Below, one piece after another: positions 49,372-57,644 of a stretch of 64,000 nt of DNA (positions are counted from its first letter, which is position 1; each line of letters starts with the position of its first letter). Both the position numbers and the translations under genes were made by a program. Origin of the DNA: JAKIWV01 sp963773945 (GTDB taxonomy: Archaea; Thermoplasmatota; Thermoplasmata; Lutacidiplasmatales; UBA184); the NCBI GenBank assembly GCA_963773945.1, contig CAVZDD010000005.1, positions 496,001 through 560,000 on the forward strand. Reading direction: 5' to 3'. The notes under the pieces were generated by a model. It did not search any database, was not told the DNA's origin, and was given only the letters and a program-made list of their open reading frames with translations.

Positions 49372-49824
49372 ATGGCTTCGGAACCCCTCGTGCTCATCGA
49401 AGAGCTTCAGACCGCTGTGGAGGACCTGTGGGCCCTGTGGACGGAGCCCGAGAAGGTGGCGAAGTGGCTCGCCGGGGGCTCCCAGATCGACCTCAGAATC
49501 GGAGGAACCTATCGATTGAGCGGCCATCTCGTCGGTCACCCCCTCCGCGACCCCGTCGGGGGCGCGATCGTGGGACTCGAAGAGGAGTACGTGTTGAAGG
49601 TGGCCTGGCAGTTACCGACGGAGCTCGGCCCCGCGGTTCGTGACGCCGCGCCCCCTACCACTTTGGTCGCCCTATTCCAACCCTTGGGCCCCAATCGGAC
49701 TCGCCTCCGGATCGAACAGGATGGCTGGCGCGAGGGTGAGGAGTGGATGGCGGCCCGGCGCTGGCAGACGGAGGCCTGGACCGAGGTTCTGGCCCGGCTT
49801 AAGCCGGGAATCCTGCTCGGTTAA
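49372..49824 (+). CDS. AHSA1-type SRPBCC protein
   Basis: This 150-residue helix-grip protein has VEDLWALWTEPEKVAKWLAG at the start, IDLRIGGTYRLSGH, VLKVAWQLP, and TRLRIEQDGWREGEEWMAAR with a long final helix. It matches activator-of-Hsp90-ATPase-like SRPBCC proteins and is a distant paralogue of the one at 29013-29468. ATG 49372 follows a CTGTAATAGG box by about 36 nt. The ligand is unknown. It converges on the TMEM175-like gene with a 9-nt gap. Confidence 0.8.
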   Translation: MASEPLVLIEELQTAVEDLWALWTEPEKVAKWLAGGSQIDLRIGGTYRLSGHLVGHPLRDPVGGAIVGLEEEYVLKVAWQLPTELGPAVRDAAPPTTLVALFQPLGPNRTRLRIEQDGWREGEEWMAARRWQTEAWTEVLARLKPGILLG

Positions 49825-49833
49825 GGGATCCCC

Positions 49834-50553
49834 TCAGGGCGGGGTCGTGTCAACCGGGGCGGCTCCGGGCGCCGCGCTGGCAGGGAGGGGCGGGATCGTA
49901 GACTCCTGAGGAGGAACCGGATGACGACGGACGTACGCCCGTTCGATGGAGCCGATCACGAGGGCCCCGATCCACAGCCAGAAGCGGATCGGGAGGCCCG
50001 CGGGGGCCACGTGCCAGAAGAACCCATCCGCGGACACCAGGAACACCGCCGCGGCGATCATCTGGGTGTTGGCGGAGAACAGGAAGTTGCGCACGAGTTC
50101 TGGAACGTGGCGCGTCTTCTCCTCCTGAGCCAGCAGATACGTCATGAAGCCGAGCACGAAGAACAGTCCGGCAAGGTCGAGGGCGTAGATCGCCGTCGTA
50201 AAGTCCTCGCTCAGCTTGATCGTCGGGTGGTCCCCCAGCGACCCATAGAGCAGGTAGAACAGGTACGGCTCGACCGAGACCAGGAATAGCAGGAGCAGGT
50301 TGAGGTTGCGGGTTGATGCGGTATCGACCGGCAGGTCTCCCATGATGGTGGTGTAGCGCGTCCAGACCCGGATCAACACGAGGAAGCTGAAGCCGAACTC
50401 GATCAGGCTCGAGATGACCTCCTTGCTAGAGGTCGGCGCGGTCTGGGTCACGAGTACGATGGCGCCAATGGAAAGCGCGAGGCCGAACACGAGGTCGGAG
50501 AGGGCCTCGACGCGGTCGTGGGGCAGCCCCTCCTCCGGATGCTTCGGGTCCAT
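49834..50553 (-). CDS. TMEM175-like (DUF1211) membrane protein
   Basis: This 239-residue protein begins with the family hallmark RVEALSDLVFGLALSIGAIV (the R..a.sD.vFa motif of TMEM175 pore helices). Further helices follow: LIEFGFSFLVLIRVWTRYTT, LNLLLLFLVSVEPYLFYLLY, ALDLAGLFFVLGFMTYLLAQ, MIAAAVFLVSADGFFWHVAP and WLWIGALVIGSIERAYVRR. Family members form potassium-selective or proton channels. The tail is Pro/Ala-rich. Ion selectivity cannot be read here. Confidence 0.8.
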   Translation of the reverse strand: MDPKHPEEGLPHDRVEALSDLVFGLALSIGAIVLVTQTAPTSSKEVISSLIEFGFSFLVLIRVWTRYTTIMGDLPVDTASTRNLNLLLLFLVSVEPYLFYLLYGSLGDHPTIKLSEDFTTAIYALDLAGLFFVLGFMTYLLAQEEKTRHVPELVRNFLFSANTQMIAAAVFLVSADGFFWHVAPAGLPIRFWLWIGALVIGSIERAYVRRHPVPPQESTIPPLPASAAPGAAPVDTTPP

Positions 50554-50698
50554 TCGAATCCGCGGGCGAAACTACGCGCGGTCCCGGGCCATAAACACCG
50601 GGCATCGAGTCGCGCGCCCGACCGCCTCGGCCGCCGAACGCATGGTGCGTTGGCTTTAGAAGAGGGCGACGCTACGCCTGCTCCCAAGGCCGAACCGC

Positions 50699-53119
50699 GT
50701 GAAAGCCGAAGAGTACCACCTCGCGCTCGATGTTGACTTCCAGAACCGTACCTTTCGGGGAAAAATTCTCCTCCGGGGCGAGCTCGAGAGTCCAACCCTC
50801 CGGTTGAACGCCGTAGGCCTCCTCGTCAGTCGAGCATTCTCCGGGACCCATCCGCTGTCGGTCAAGGTGCTGGATACGAGTCAAGAGATCGAGCTTGGCG
50901 GGCTTCCACCCGGGGCCCAAGAGGTCGAGCTGGAGTATTCGGGCAAGGCCCTGGACCAGGGTCTTCTGGGCCTCTATCGGTCCGAGCAACCGCCGGGATA
51001 CGTCCTGGCGACTCAGTTCGAGTCGACCGGGGCGCGACGCCTCTTTCCGTGCGCGGACCGCCCCGACCAGAAAGCGACCTTCGACGTGGAGGTCACGGTC
51101 GATGCCGACTTGGCGGTCCTCTTCAACACGGCCGCGTCCCAGACCACTTCGAAGGATGGGCGCCAAACGGTTCGTTTCGCCCGAACTCCCCGGATGGCGA
51201 CGTACCTCGTCTTCTTCGCGATCGGGAAGTTCGACGCCCTCCGAGGGGAGGGACCCGGCCCGCAGGTGACCGTTTGGACCCCTCCCGGGAAAGCCGAGAA
51301 AGGTCGGTTCGCCCTGGAAATTTCCCAACGGATCTTGAAGGAATTCGAGCGCTACTACGACGTTCCCTACCCCTTGCCCAAACTCGACCTGATCTCCATC
51401 CGGGATTTTGGCGCCGGTGCGATGGAAAACTGGGGGGCCATCGCGAGTCGGGAGCGCTTGATCCTCGTGGACGACCACACGCCCTCCGGCCTTCGTCGCG
51501 CCGTCGCCTTAGTGTCGGCCCACGAGATCGCCCACCAATGGTTCGGCGACCTCGTGACGATGCAGTGGTGGGACGACATCTGGCTCAACGAGAGCTTCGC
51601 CTCCTTCATGTCCTACAAGGCCCTCGACCGGCTCGGGGACACCCCCGATATCTGGAACGACTTCCTGCTCGGGGAGTCTGCGGGGGCGCTCCTCGGAGAT
51701 TCCCTCGCCACGACGCATCCCATCCGTCAGCGGGTCGACTCCCCGGAAGAGATCGACCAGATCTTCGACGAGATCAGTTACGGCAAGGGCGCGAGCGTGC
51801 TTCGAATGCTCGAGGCTTTTCTCGGCGAAGAGGCGTTCCGGCAGGGCGTCCACGACTATCTGGTCAAGTTCCAGTACGGGAACGCCCGGGGGGAGGATCT
51901 GTGGGCCGCGCTCGAAGCGGCCGCGCACCAGCCCATTTCTGATCTCATGCGACGCTGGGTGGAGCGGCCGGGGCACCCCGTGCTGATCGTCCATCGGGGC
52001 AGCGATGGGCTCCATCTGGAGCAGCGTCGATTCTCCATCAGCGGCGACCACCCGCGACAGTTCTGGCCGCTGCCCTTGGTGGCTCGGACGGATGGAAAGC
52101 CCCTCCGGGTGCTGATGGCCGGGCCGGAGATTACCCTCAACGTGCCCGTGGAGCAGGACATCTTCCTGAACGAGGGCGCCCTTGGGTTCTACCGCGTGCT
52201 GTATGACGGCCCGACCTATGACCGGCTCCTCACCCAGCTCGAACGGCTCGCTCCCACGGAACGCTGGCAACTGTTCGAGGACTTGTACGCCTTCCTGCTC
52301 TCGGGGGACGTCTCCTTCGACCGTTGGAGGTCGTTTATCGAAAAGACGGTTGACGAACGGGGCCCGCTGGTGGTGCAGGGAATTCTCGACCAGTTCGCGC
52401 AGCTCTCCCTTCCCCTCTGCGAGGATCCGGTGTTCGTGGACCTGTATCGTCGGTTCCACGAAGCGCAGACCCTCCGGCTCGGACTCGTCCCCCGGCGGGA
52501 GAGCGACATGGATCGGCGACTCCGAGATTCCGCCTTGCGAAGTCGACTCGCGCTCGACCGGCCCTTTGCCGTGGAGCTCGCGGCGATGTTCCCGCAGTAC
52601 GACCAGCTGGACCCGGACGTCCGTCCGGCGGTTGCCAACGCCTACGCGCGGGTGGAGGGGGGCCGGGTGGCGGATGAGCTCTGGAAGCGTCTCCGGGAAG
52701 GGAACGATTCTGACCAGCTCCTGATGGTCCGGGCGTTGGGGTCCATGGAAGACATCCCGGCGCTGACCGCGACGTTCGAACGGGCCGCTCGGGGCGAGAT
52801 GCCGGTTTCCCAGATCCCGTTCCTCGGCTTCCAGGCGTTGCGGAACCCGACATCGAGGCCGGTGGTGTGGGCTTGGTACCTCGCGCACGGGGAGCGGTTG
52901 ATGCAGGGCCTCGCCGGGACGTCCTTCCTCCACTACGTTTACGAGGGCTTGATCACGTATGTCGGGACCGACCGACCCGAGGAGATTCGGGAGTACTTCG
53001 CCCAGCACCCGGTGGCCGGCGCGGAGCGGGGCATCCAGAAGGGCCTCGAGTACGCGAACTTGTTCGCTCAGCTGCGGGCCCGACGCTCCGCGGAACTCCG
53101 CACCACCCGGACGACGTAG
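50699..53119 (+). CDS. M1-family zinc aminopeptidase
   Basis: This 806-residue M1 metallopeptidase has the substrate-binding motif GAMENWGAI near residue 240 and the zinc site HEIAHQWFGDLVT near residue 275, with the third ligand Glu in LNESFASFMSY. The N-terminal beta-saddle (about 1-200) and the C-terminal helical ERAP1-like region (about 450-800, RVLYDGPTYDRLLTQLERLA and onward) complete the fold. It removes N-terminal residues from peptides; archaeal members (tricorn-interacting factor type) finish proteasome products. No signal peptide is seen, so it acts in the cytosol. The start is GTG 50699. Confidence 0.93.
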   Translation: MKAEEYHLALDVDFQNRTFRGKILLRGELESPTLRLNAVGLLVSRAFSGTHPLSVKVLDTSQEIELGGLPPGAQEVELEYSGKALDQGLLGLYRSEQPPGYVLATQFESTGARRLFPCADRPDQKATFDVEVTVDADLAVLFNTAASQTTSKDGRQTVRFARTPRMATYLVFFAIGKFDALRGEGPGPQVTVWTPPGKAEKGRFALEISQRILKEFERYYDVPYPLPKLDLISIRDFGAGAMENWGAIASRERLILVDDHTPSGLRRAVALVSAHEIAHQWFGDLVTMQWWDDIWLNESFASFMSYKALDRLGDTPDIWNDFLLGESAGALLGDSLATTHPIRQRVDSPEEIDQIFDEISYGKGASVLRMLEAFLGEEAFRQGVHDYLVKFQYGNARGEDLWAALEAAAHQPISDLMRRWVERPGHPVLIVHRGSDGLHLEQRRFSISGDHPRQFWPLPLVARTDGKPLRVLMAGPEITLNVPVEQDIFLNEGALGFYRVLYDGPTYDRLLTQLERLAPTERWQLFEDLYAFLLSGDVSFDRWRSFIEKTVDERGPLVVQGILDQFAQLSLPLCEDPVFVDLYRRFHEAQTLRLGLVPRRESDMDRRLRDSALRSRLALDRPFAVELAAMFPQYDQLDPDVRPAVANAYARVEGGRVADELWKRLREGNDSDQLLMVRALGSMEDIPALTATFERAARGEMPVSQIPFLGFQALRNPTSRPVVWAWYLAHGERLMQGLAGTSFLHYVYEGLITYVGTDRPEEIREYFAQHPVAGAERGIQKGLEYANLFAQLRARRSAELRTTRTT

Positions 53120-53157
53120 TTCGTCGGGCCGGCCATCGAGCCCGAGGAACGCGGCGG

Positions 53158-53715
53158 CTAGAGAAACCCGCTCAGGAGATCGTGGCGCGACACGATCCCG
53201 ACGAGCGTTCCGTTCTCCATCACGGGAAGCCGATTGATCTTGTGCTCGATGAGGAGGCGGATCGCTTCGTCCAGCGAGACGTTGGCATTCACGGTGATCG
53301 GTCGGCTCGACATCGCGAGGCGAACCCGCGTGTTCTCGAGGAGCGTCCGGCACTCGTGAGGCAGGTCGCTCCGTCGAGCCTTGGTCGAGTCGAGGATGAG
53401 GTCGAAAATCCCGCCTGGCAAGGAGAGTCCGGCCCGTTCGTGGAGAACGCGAACGATATCCTTCTGGCTCAGCACCCCGACGAGCCGGGGCCGCCGATCC
53501 ACTACGGGCAAACCGGACACGCCGTGGGTACTCATGAGAGAGGCCGCTACTTCGAGTGTCGCTTCGGGCCGGACCGTGATGACGGGGCGGGACATCACGT
53601 CGCGCACCACATAGCCGTAAAATCCGAGTCCGCGGCGACGGCGCTCCGACGCGGTCACCGCCAGGCCGGCAGACTTTCGGCGTCGCGAGACGCCGGGTCG
53701 GGCAGCAAGAGCCAT
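53158..53715 (-). CDS. CBS-domain pair protein
   Basis: This 185-residue protein has a basic N-terminal tail (SRRRKSAGLAVTASERRRRG), then two CBS motifs: VVRDVMSRPVITVRPEATLE with VSGLPVVDRRPRLVGVLSQK, and ITVNANVSLDEAIRLLIEHK with INRLPVMENGTLVGIVSRHD. Paired CBS domains bind adenine nucleotides and act as energy or ionic sensors. The basic tail might bind nucleic acid. ATG 53715 follows the stop of the GST-like gene by 4 nt, so the two form an operon. Confidence 0.88.
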   Translation of the reverse strand: MALAARPGVSRRRKSAGLAVTASERRRRGLGFYGYVVRDVMSRPVITVRPEATLEVAASLMSTHGVSGLPVVDRRPRLVGVLSQKDIVRVLHERAGLSLPGGIFDLILDSTKARRSDLPHECRTLLENTRVRLAMSSRPITVNANVSLDEAIRLLIEHKINRLPVMENGTLVGIVSRHDLLSGFL

Positions 53716-53719
53716 CGAC

Positions 53720-54415
53720 TCACTCCGCCCCCGCGCTGACGGGTTTGACGGAAGACGCGCCGCGGCCCCATTCACGGGGCACGCTCCCCAACTGCTGGAT
53801 TCGTCCGGCCCATGCCCGCGTGTGTTTGAATCGCGGAGGGATCTCCTCCCCCACGGTCAGCAGAGGCGAAAGACTCCCGAAGAGGCCGAAGTCGGCGAGG
53901 CTCGGAGCCTCGAGGATCCAGTCTCTCCCCTCGAGCATCTCCTCGACGTATTGAAGATGCTTCTCCATATCGACGCGGAACTCTGGGCGTCGGTGTTCGA
54001 GAAGGGCCCACGGCCCGCGGGTTCGGGTCTGAATCTCCTCGAAAGCCCAGCGCTCGACTTCGTCGGTGAAGAGCGGGGGTACACGTGTCACGACGTATCG
54101 CCACACCCTCTCCTCAAGCACCTGATGGCCCCAGTTCTCGAGCGTCCGTGCAAGACCACGGGCGCCTCCCGGGTACAGGGTCGGCAACGGTTTCGCATCC
54201 TCGAGAAAGTCCGCAATCCCTTCCCAGGTCACCACCTTCCCATCCCAAGTCAAGGCCGGGACGTAGTCCTGGCCCGTGGCGCGGATCAGTTCTCGCTTGT
54301 CGGAATAGGGGACGTAGATTGGGTCGAATGAGATGCCTTTGAACGCGAGCATGCGTTCCGCGGAGACGCAGTAGTGACTGATCGGGTATCCATAGAGCGT
54401 CGGTCGGCCCGGCAC
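53720..54415 (-). CDS. Glutathione S-transferase-like protein
   Basis: This 231-residue protein has a thioredoxin-like N-terminal domain (LYGYPISHYCVSAERMLAFK, DPIYVPYSDKRELI, YVPALTWDGKVVTWEGIADF with the cis-Pro segment) and a helical C-terminal domain (VEEMLEGRDWILEAPSLADF). This is the GST fold; the Ser/Cys near HYCVSAE would be the thiol-activating position. Archaea seldom make glutathione, so another thiol or a ligandin role is possible. It shares an operon with the CBS gene. Confidence 0.8.
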   Translation of the reverse strand: MPGRPTLYGYPISHYCVSAERMLAFKGISFDPIYVPYSDKRELIRATGQDYVPALTWDGKVVTWEGIADFLEDAKPLPTLYPGGARGLARTLENWGHQVLEERVWRYVVTRVPPLFTDEVERWAFEEIQTRTRGPWALLEHRRPEFRVDMEKHLQYVEEMLEGRDWILEAPSLADFGLFGSLSPLLTVGEEIPPRFKHTRAWAGRIQQLGSVPREWGRGASSVKPVSAGAE

Positions 54416-54437
54416 GGGGTGCGGAGCCTCCGTTCGG

Positions 54438-54447
54438 GGATTAATCC
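54438..54447 (-). promoter_or_regulatory. Palindromic TATA box of the GST/CBS operon
   Basis: GGATTAATCC is a perfect 10-bp palindrome centred 27 nt upstream of ATG 54415. It serves as the probable TATA box and could also be an operator. Confidence 0.5.
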
Positions 54448-54536
54448 TTCGGGCCCGACCGAACCATCCGGCCCCGAAGTTACGAGGATTCCGAGCCGAT
54501 TAGGTTGAAAACCACGAAAACGGCTTCACCGAAGGG

Positions 54537-54545
54537 TCAAAATAC
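54537..54545 (+). promoter_or_regulatory. TATA box of the zinc-ribbon membrane protein
   Basis: TCAAAATAC is centred 26 nt before GTG 54567 and indicates a leaderless transcript. Confidence 0.5.
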
Positions 54546-54566
54546 CCCGCCCTTAGTGGCCCCGCC

Positions 54567-55148
54567 GTGTACGGCACACCTGGAGCTGCGAGTATGACCC
54601 CCTCGGGGGGAACAGCCAAGACGCTGATCATGATCGGTTTGATCCTGCAGTTGATTTTCGCCATAATCTACCTCTTGGTTCTCGGAGCCGTAGCTTTCAT
54701 TTTTGCGGCGGTCGGAGTGTTCCCTATCTTCGCACTTGTTTGGGTCGCGTTTGGATTGATTGGTTTTGTCTTCCTTTTCCTGATCTGGACGATGTGTTAC
54801 AAGCCCGTCAAAGAGGGACGATATGAGGCCGCGAAGACCCCTACACTGATCTTCGCGATTCTGTCGTTCGTTACGGGCAGTTTTATCTCGGGAATTCTCT
54901 ACATCGTCGCCTACATCAAGCTCGGGGACGCGGTCCGCGAACAGCAAATGCCTCCGCAGGGTTACCCTGGCAGCGCCCCCATGATGGCGCCCGGCATGCC
55001 ATACGGCGGCCAGCCGATGCAGCCCATGCAGCCGATGGCGCCCGCGCCGGCCCCCGCTGCTGTCATGTGCCCGAAGTGCGGCAAGCCCGCAACCTTCGTG
55101 CCCCAGTACAATCGCTACTACTGCTACACCGATCAAGCCTACGTCTGA
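54567..55148 (+). CDS. Membrane protein with C-terminal zinc-ribbon-like motif
   Basis: This is a 193-residue protein. Three hydrophobic helices (TLIMIGLILQLIFAIIYLLV; AFIFAAVGVFPIFALVWVAF; LIGFVFLFLIWTMCY) and a fourth (TLIFAILSFVTGSFISGILY) are followed by a Met/Pro-rich linker (GQPMQPMQPMAPAPAPA) and a ribbon CPKCGKPATFVPQYNRYYCY. The usual last CxxC is CYTD here, so the fourth ligand Cys is missing. Related archaeal proteins have unknown function. GTG 54567 is set by the TATA box. Confidence 0.7.
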   Translation: MYGTPGAASMTPSGGTAKTLIMIGLILQLIFAIIYLLVLGAVAFIFAAVGVFPIFALVWVAFGLIGFVFLFLIWTMCYKPVKEGRYEAAKTPTLIFAILSFVTGSFISGILYIVAYIKLGDAVREQQMPPQGYPGSAPMMAPGMPYGGQPMQPMQPMAPAPAPAAVMCPKCGKPATFVPQYNRYYCYTDQAYV

Positions 55149-55211
55149 GCGAACCCGCCCTTCGAGCCCGCCGGGCCCTTGGGCCCGGTTCTCCCCTTCA
55201 GGACGGATGTC

Positions 55212-55337
55212 GTGGACACTGCTGAACGCGTAGCTGACAATTTAGACCGCCGTCGAGGCAGAAAGCGGAAGTACCGACCCCGCTATCGACACGTCCGGCC
55301 GGCGAAGAAGACCGCTAAACGCCCGGTTCGTAGCTGA
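55212..55337 (+). CDS. Very small, highly basic protein, possible nucleic-acid binder
   Basis: GTG 55212 opens a 41-residue frame, MDTAERVADNLDRRRGRKRK followed by YRPRYRHVRPAKKTAKRPVR and S. Nearly half the residues are Lys or Arg. An uninterrupted frame of such composition in the gap between two genes looks selected rather than random, but length alone makes this weak. It ends 21 nt before the next small gene. No clear TATA box is seen, so it may be co-transcribed with the preceding membrane protein gene. Confidence 0.4.
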   Translation: MDTAERVADNLDRRRGRKRKYRPRYRHVRPAKKTAKRPVRS

Positions 55338-55357
55338 TTTAGGAAATCCGAATTCGT

Positions 55358-55495
55358 ATGCCATGTCCCAAGTGTAACCATCCGGATTCGGAGCACATCC
55401 AGCGTCCACCCCCGACCGTCCCTTTCTGCATCAAGTGCCAGACCTGGTGTCTCGACCCCCGGCCGAAGGCCGTCTGGCGTGGGGTCAAGACGTAA
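55358..55495 (+). CDS. Very small zinc-ribbon-like protein
   Basis: ATG 55358 opens a 45-residue protein with MPCPKCNHPDSEHIQRPP and then FCIKCQTWCLD: two CxxC pairs plus a further Cys, enough for one zinc site. An A/T box (GATTTAGG, 55336-55343) lies just upstream. The close cysteine spacing and conserved look make it a likely real gene. The family is not recognised. It converges on the GMC oxidoreductase gene, with 13 nt between stops. Confidence 0.6.
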   Translation: MPCPKCNHPDSEHIQRPPPTVPFCIKCQTWCLDPRPKAVWRGVKT

Positions 55496-55508
55496 AGTGA
55501 GCCGAGGT

Positions 55509-57572
55509 TCAACCGGCGCGGGTCCCCAGGCGGGTGATCACGGCTCGAGAGGTACGCCGGGCCATCGACATGATCGTGATCATCGGGTTGACGCCCGGCG
55601 CCGTCGGGAAGACCGATGCGTCTGCAACGAACACATTCTCCGCCGTCCACAGCTCTCCGGTCGGTCGAACCGCGGTCGTACGGGAATCGGCCCCCATTGG
55701 GCAGGAGCCCATGAGGTGGGCGCTGAACATCATGCACCGGTTGGGCGCCAGACTGCGGGCCCGAACGCCGTCCATGAACTGCTGGAGCTCTGCGGGCGAT
55801 AGGCGATCCCCAGCGGCCTGGACGTCCACCGGTCGAGTGTGAATGGTCGTGAGTCCCTTGGCTCCGGCCGCTGCCAGCACGCGCCCGGTTTCCTGGATTC
55901 CCCGTTGGATCTCCTCCCGATCTTCCGAGGTCAAAGCGTAGTGGATCCGAGGCTTGCCCTGCGCATCGATCCCCACCCGACCTCGAGTTCGCTCCCGCAG
56001 AAGGACGATCGTCCCGGTCGAACGCCGGTAGCGTCGCAGCATCCAGTCCTTATGGGAACGACCTTCGGGCCATGGAGTCGCGAGCGCGAAGAGCCCAGGA
56101 TGAGCCGGGGAGGCCTCCATCCAAAATCCGTGCCGACTTCCCTCCCAATCTAGGAACTTGGTCACGGCGACCGTTTGAGGAGGGCCGGCCCAGCACCGGA
56201 CCTCGTCGGCAAACTCTCCCGCGATAGCAGTCGTCGGATGCAGGCGCAGGCCCACGCCGATTGGCCGCGCCTGCACGCCGGATCGTAACAAGAGGGTCGG
56301 GGTGTGAATGGCCCCCCCCGATACCACCGCGACCCGACACTTGACCCGCACCTCTCGGGCAACCCCGTCCGGCCCCACATAGCGTGCCCGGACCGCCTGG
56401 ACCCGACCCCCGTTCAATTCGAGAACGTCGGCGCGGGTCCGGAAAAGGAACCGCGCACCGGCGTGGAAGGCGCTCGGAAGATAGTTCAGCACCGTTGAGC
56501 GCTTGCAGGCGTACGAGCAACCGTACCCGCAGAAGTCGCAGCGCCGCCGGCAGCCTACCGCGTTGCGGAACACGCGCTGGTAGTCGGGTCCCTCTTTGTA
56601 CCCTAACGCCTGGGCGCCCCGCCAGAGCGCGTCGTTGTTGGGGTTTCGCTGACTCTCGTGGTCGTTGACCTCGAGCGTCCGCCAGACCTGGTCCACGTCT
56701 TGCGCGAACTCGGAACCGGTAAGCCCCGGGATCCCGAAGTCGGCCTCCCACTCGCGCAGGACCGGCGCCGGGGGCCGCAGGCAGGTCATCCAGTTCACGA
56801 ACGTTCCGCCGCCCCCACCGTACCCCGCGAGCAGTTGGAACGAGAGGTCGTCGGTGGCGAGGGTCCCAGCGCCTTCGAAGGCTCGTCCGGTCATGGAGAA
56901 CTCGCTTGCCTCCAGGGTGTCGGAGGCCAGCAGTTCGCCGGCCTCCAGCACGACGACGGAGTAGCCCGCTCGCTGGATCTCGTCCGCCGCGACACTGCCC
57001 CCCGCTCCGGAACCGATGACGCAGGCGTCGGCGGTGAGCTCGAGGTTGGACTCCGGCACCATCGGGGCGATCCGCGTATCGATGGGCTGGGCGACCGGGG
57101 GCTCCGAAAGCCTGCCGGGGTAACCGATATCGGCCCAGTTGGGATTTGGTCCACTGGGCCCGGGCGCGGCGTAGTACAGGAAACACGTGAGGCGCTTCAG
57201 CGCCTGAAAACCGGTTCGCTTGAGCGAAAGGCCGCTATCGCGCCACCGACCGAGGTAGGCCGCACGCGCGTCCGGCCCTAATCGGGAGAACCGGGAAGGG
57301 CGACCGTCCAGCAGCAAGTTCATGCCGGGGCTCTCAAAGGTCCGCAAGAGTTGGTGGATCTGGGCCGTTTGTCGGGCCCCGAACTGTTGCTGGACCACCT
57401 CGAGGATGCGGCTGTCGACGCCGAGATCCGACGCTTTCCGGGCGTAGAATGCCGTGGCGTCCGCGTTCCCCAGGATCGAGGGAACGATCGTATCGCAGAC
57501 GTTCCGGAGTGTTTCGAGTTCCTGCGAGGAAAAATCGGCCGTACGCGGAGTCTCCGCCTGACCCAAGTTCAA
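55509..57572 (-). CDS. GMC-type oxidoreductase (long-chain alcohol oxidase-like)
   Basis: This 687-residue flavoprotein has an N-terminal segment (about 10-110) resembling gluconate dehydrogenase subunit 3. The GMC core follows: FAD motif VIGSGAGGSVAADEIQRAG, LLAGYGGGGGTFVNW, and C-terminal SAHLMGSCPMGADSR with VFVADASVFPTAPGVNPM. A Cys cluster CRRRCDFCGYGCSYAC near residue 350 is unusual and might bind a cofactor. The layout recalls long-chain fatty alcohol oxidases. The start is TTG 57572; an A/T box (CATATATTC) lies just before it, so a later start is possible. Confidence 0.85.
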   Translation of the reverse strand: MNLGQAETPRTADFSSQELETLRNVCDTIVPSILGNADATAFYARKASDLGVDSRILEVVQQQFGARQTAQIHQLLRTFESPGMNLLLDGRPSRFSRLGPDARAAYLGRWRDSGLSLKRTGFQALKRLTCFLYYAAPGPSGPNPNWADIGYPGRLSEPPVAQPIDTRIAPMVPESNLELTADACVIGSGAGGSVAADEIQRAGYSVVVLEAGELLASDTLEASEFSMTGRAFEGAGTLATDDLSFQLLAGYGGGGGTFVNWMTCLRPPAPVLREWEADFGIPGLTGSEFAQDVDQVWRTLEVNDHESQRNPNNDALWRGAQALGYKEGPDYQRVFRNAVGCRRRCDFCGYGCSYACKRSTVLNYLPSAFHAGARFLFRTRADVLELNGGRVQAVRARYVGPDGVAREVRVKCRVAVVSGGAIHTPTLLLRSGVQARPIGVGLRLHPTTAIAGEFADEVRCWAGPPQTVAVTKFLDWEGSRHGFWMEASPAHPGLFALATPWPEGRSHKDWMLRRYRRSTGTIVLLRERTRGRVGIDAQGKPRIHYALTSEDREEIQRGIQETGRVLAAAGAKGLTTIHTRPVDVQAAGDRLSPAELQQFMDGVRARSLAPNRCMMFSAHLMGSCPMGADSRTTAVRPTGELWTAENVFVADASVFPTAPGVNPMITIMSMARRTSRAVITRLGTRAG

Positions 57573-57644
57573 TCACACCATATATTCGCTGCCGCGCCGT
57601 GGGCGACCCTGGAGTGGATCCTGACGCCCGACTGCACTTTGAGC

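Noticed and set aside
51509..53353. 614-codon minus-strand frame antisense to the M1 aminopeptidase
   Set aside because: The plus strand has the full zinc and GAMEN motifs; the antisense frame has no recognisable domain.
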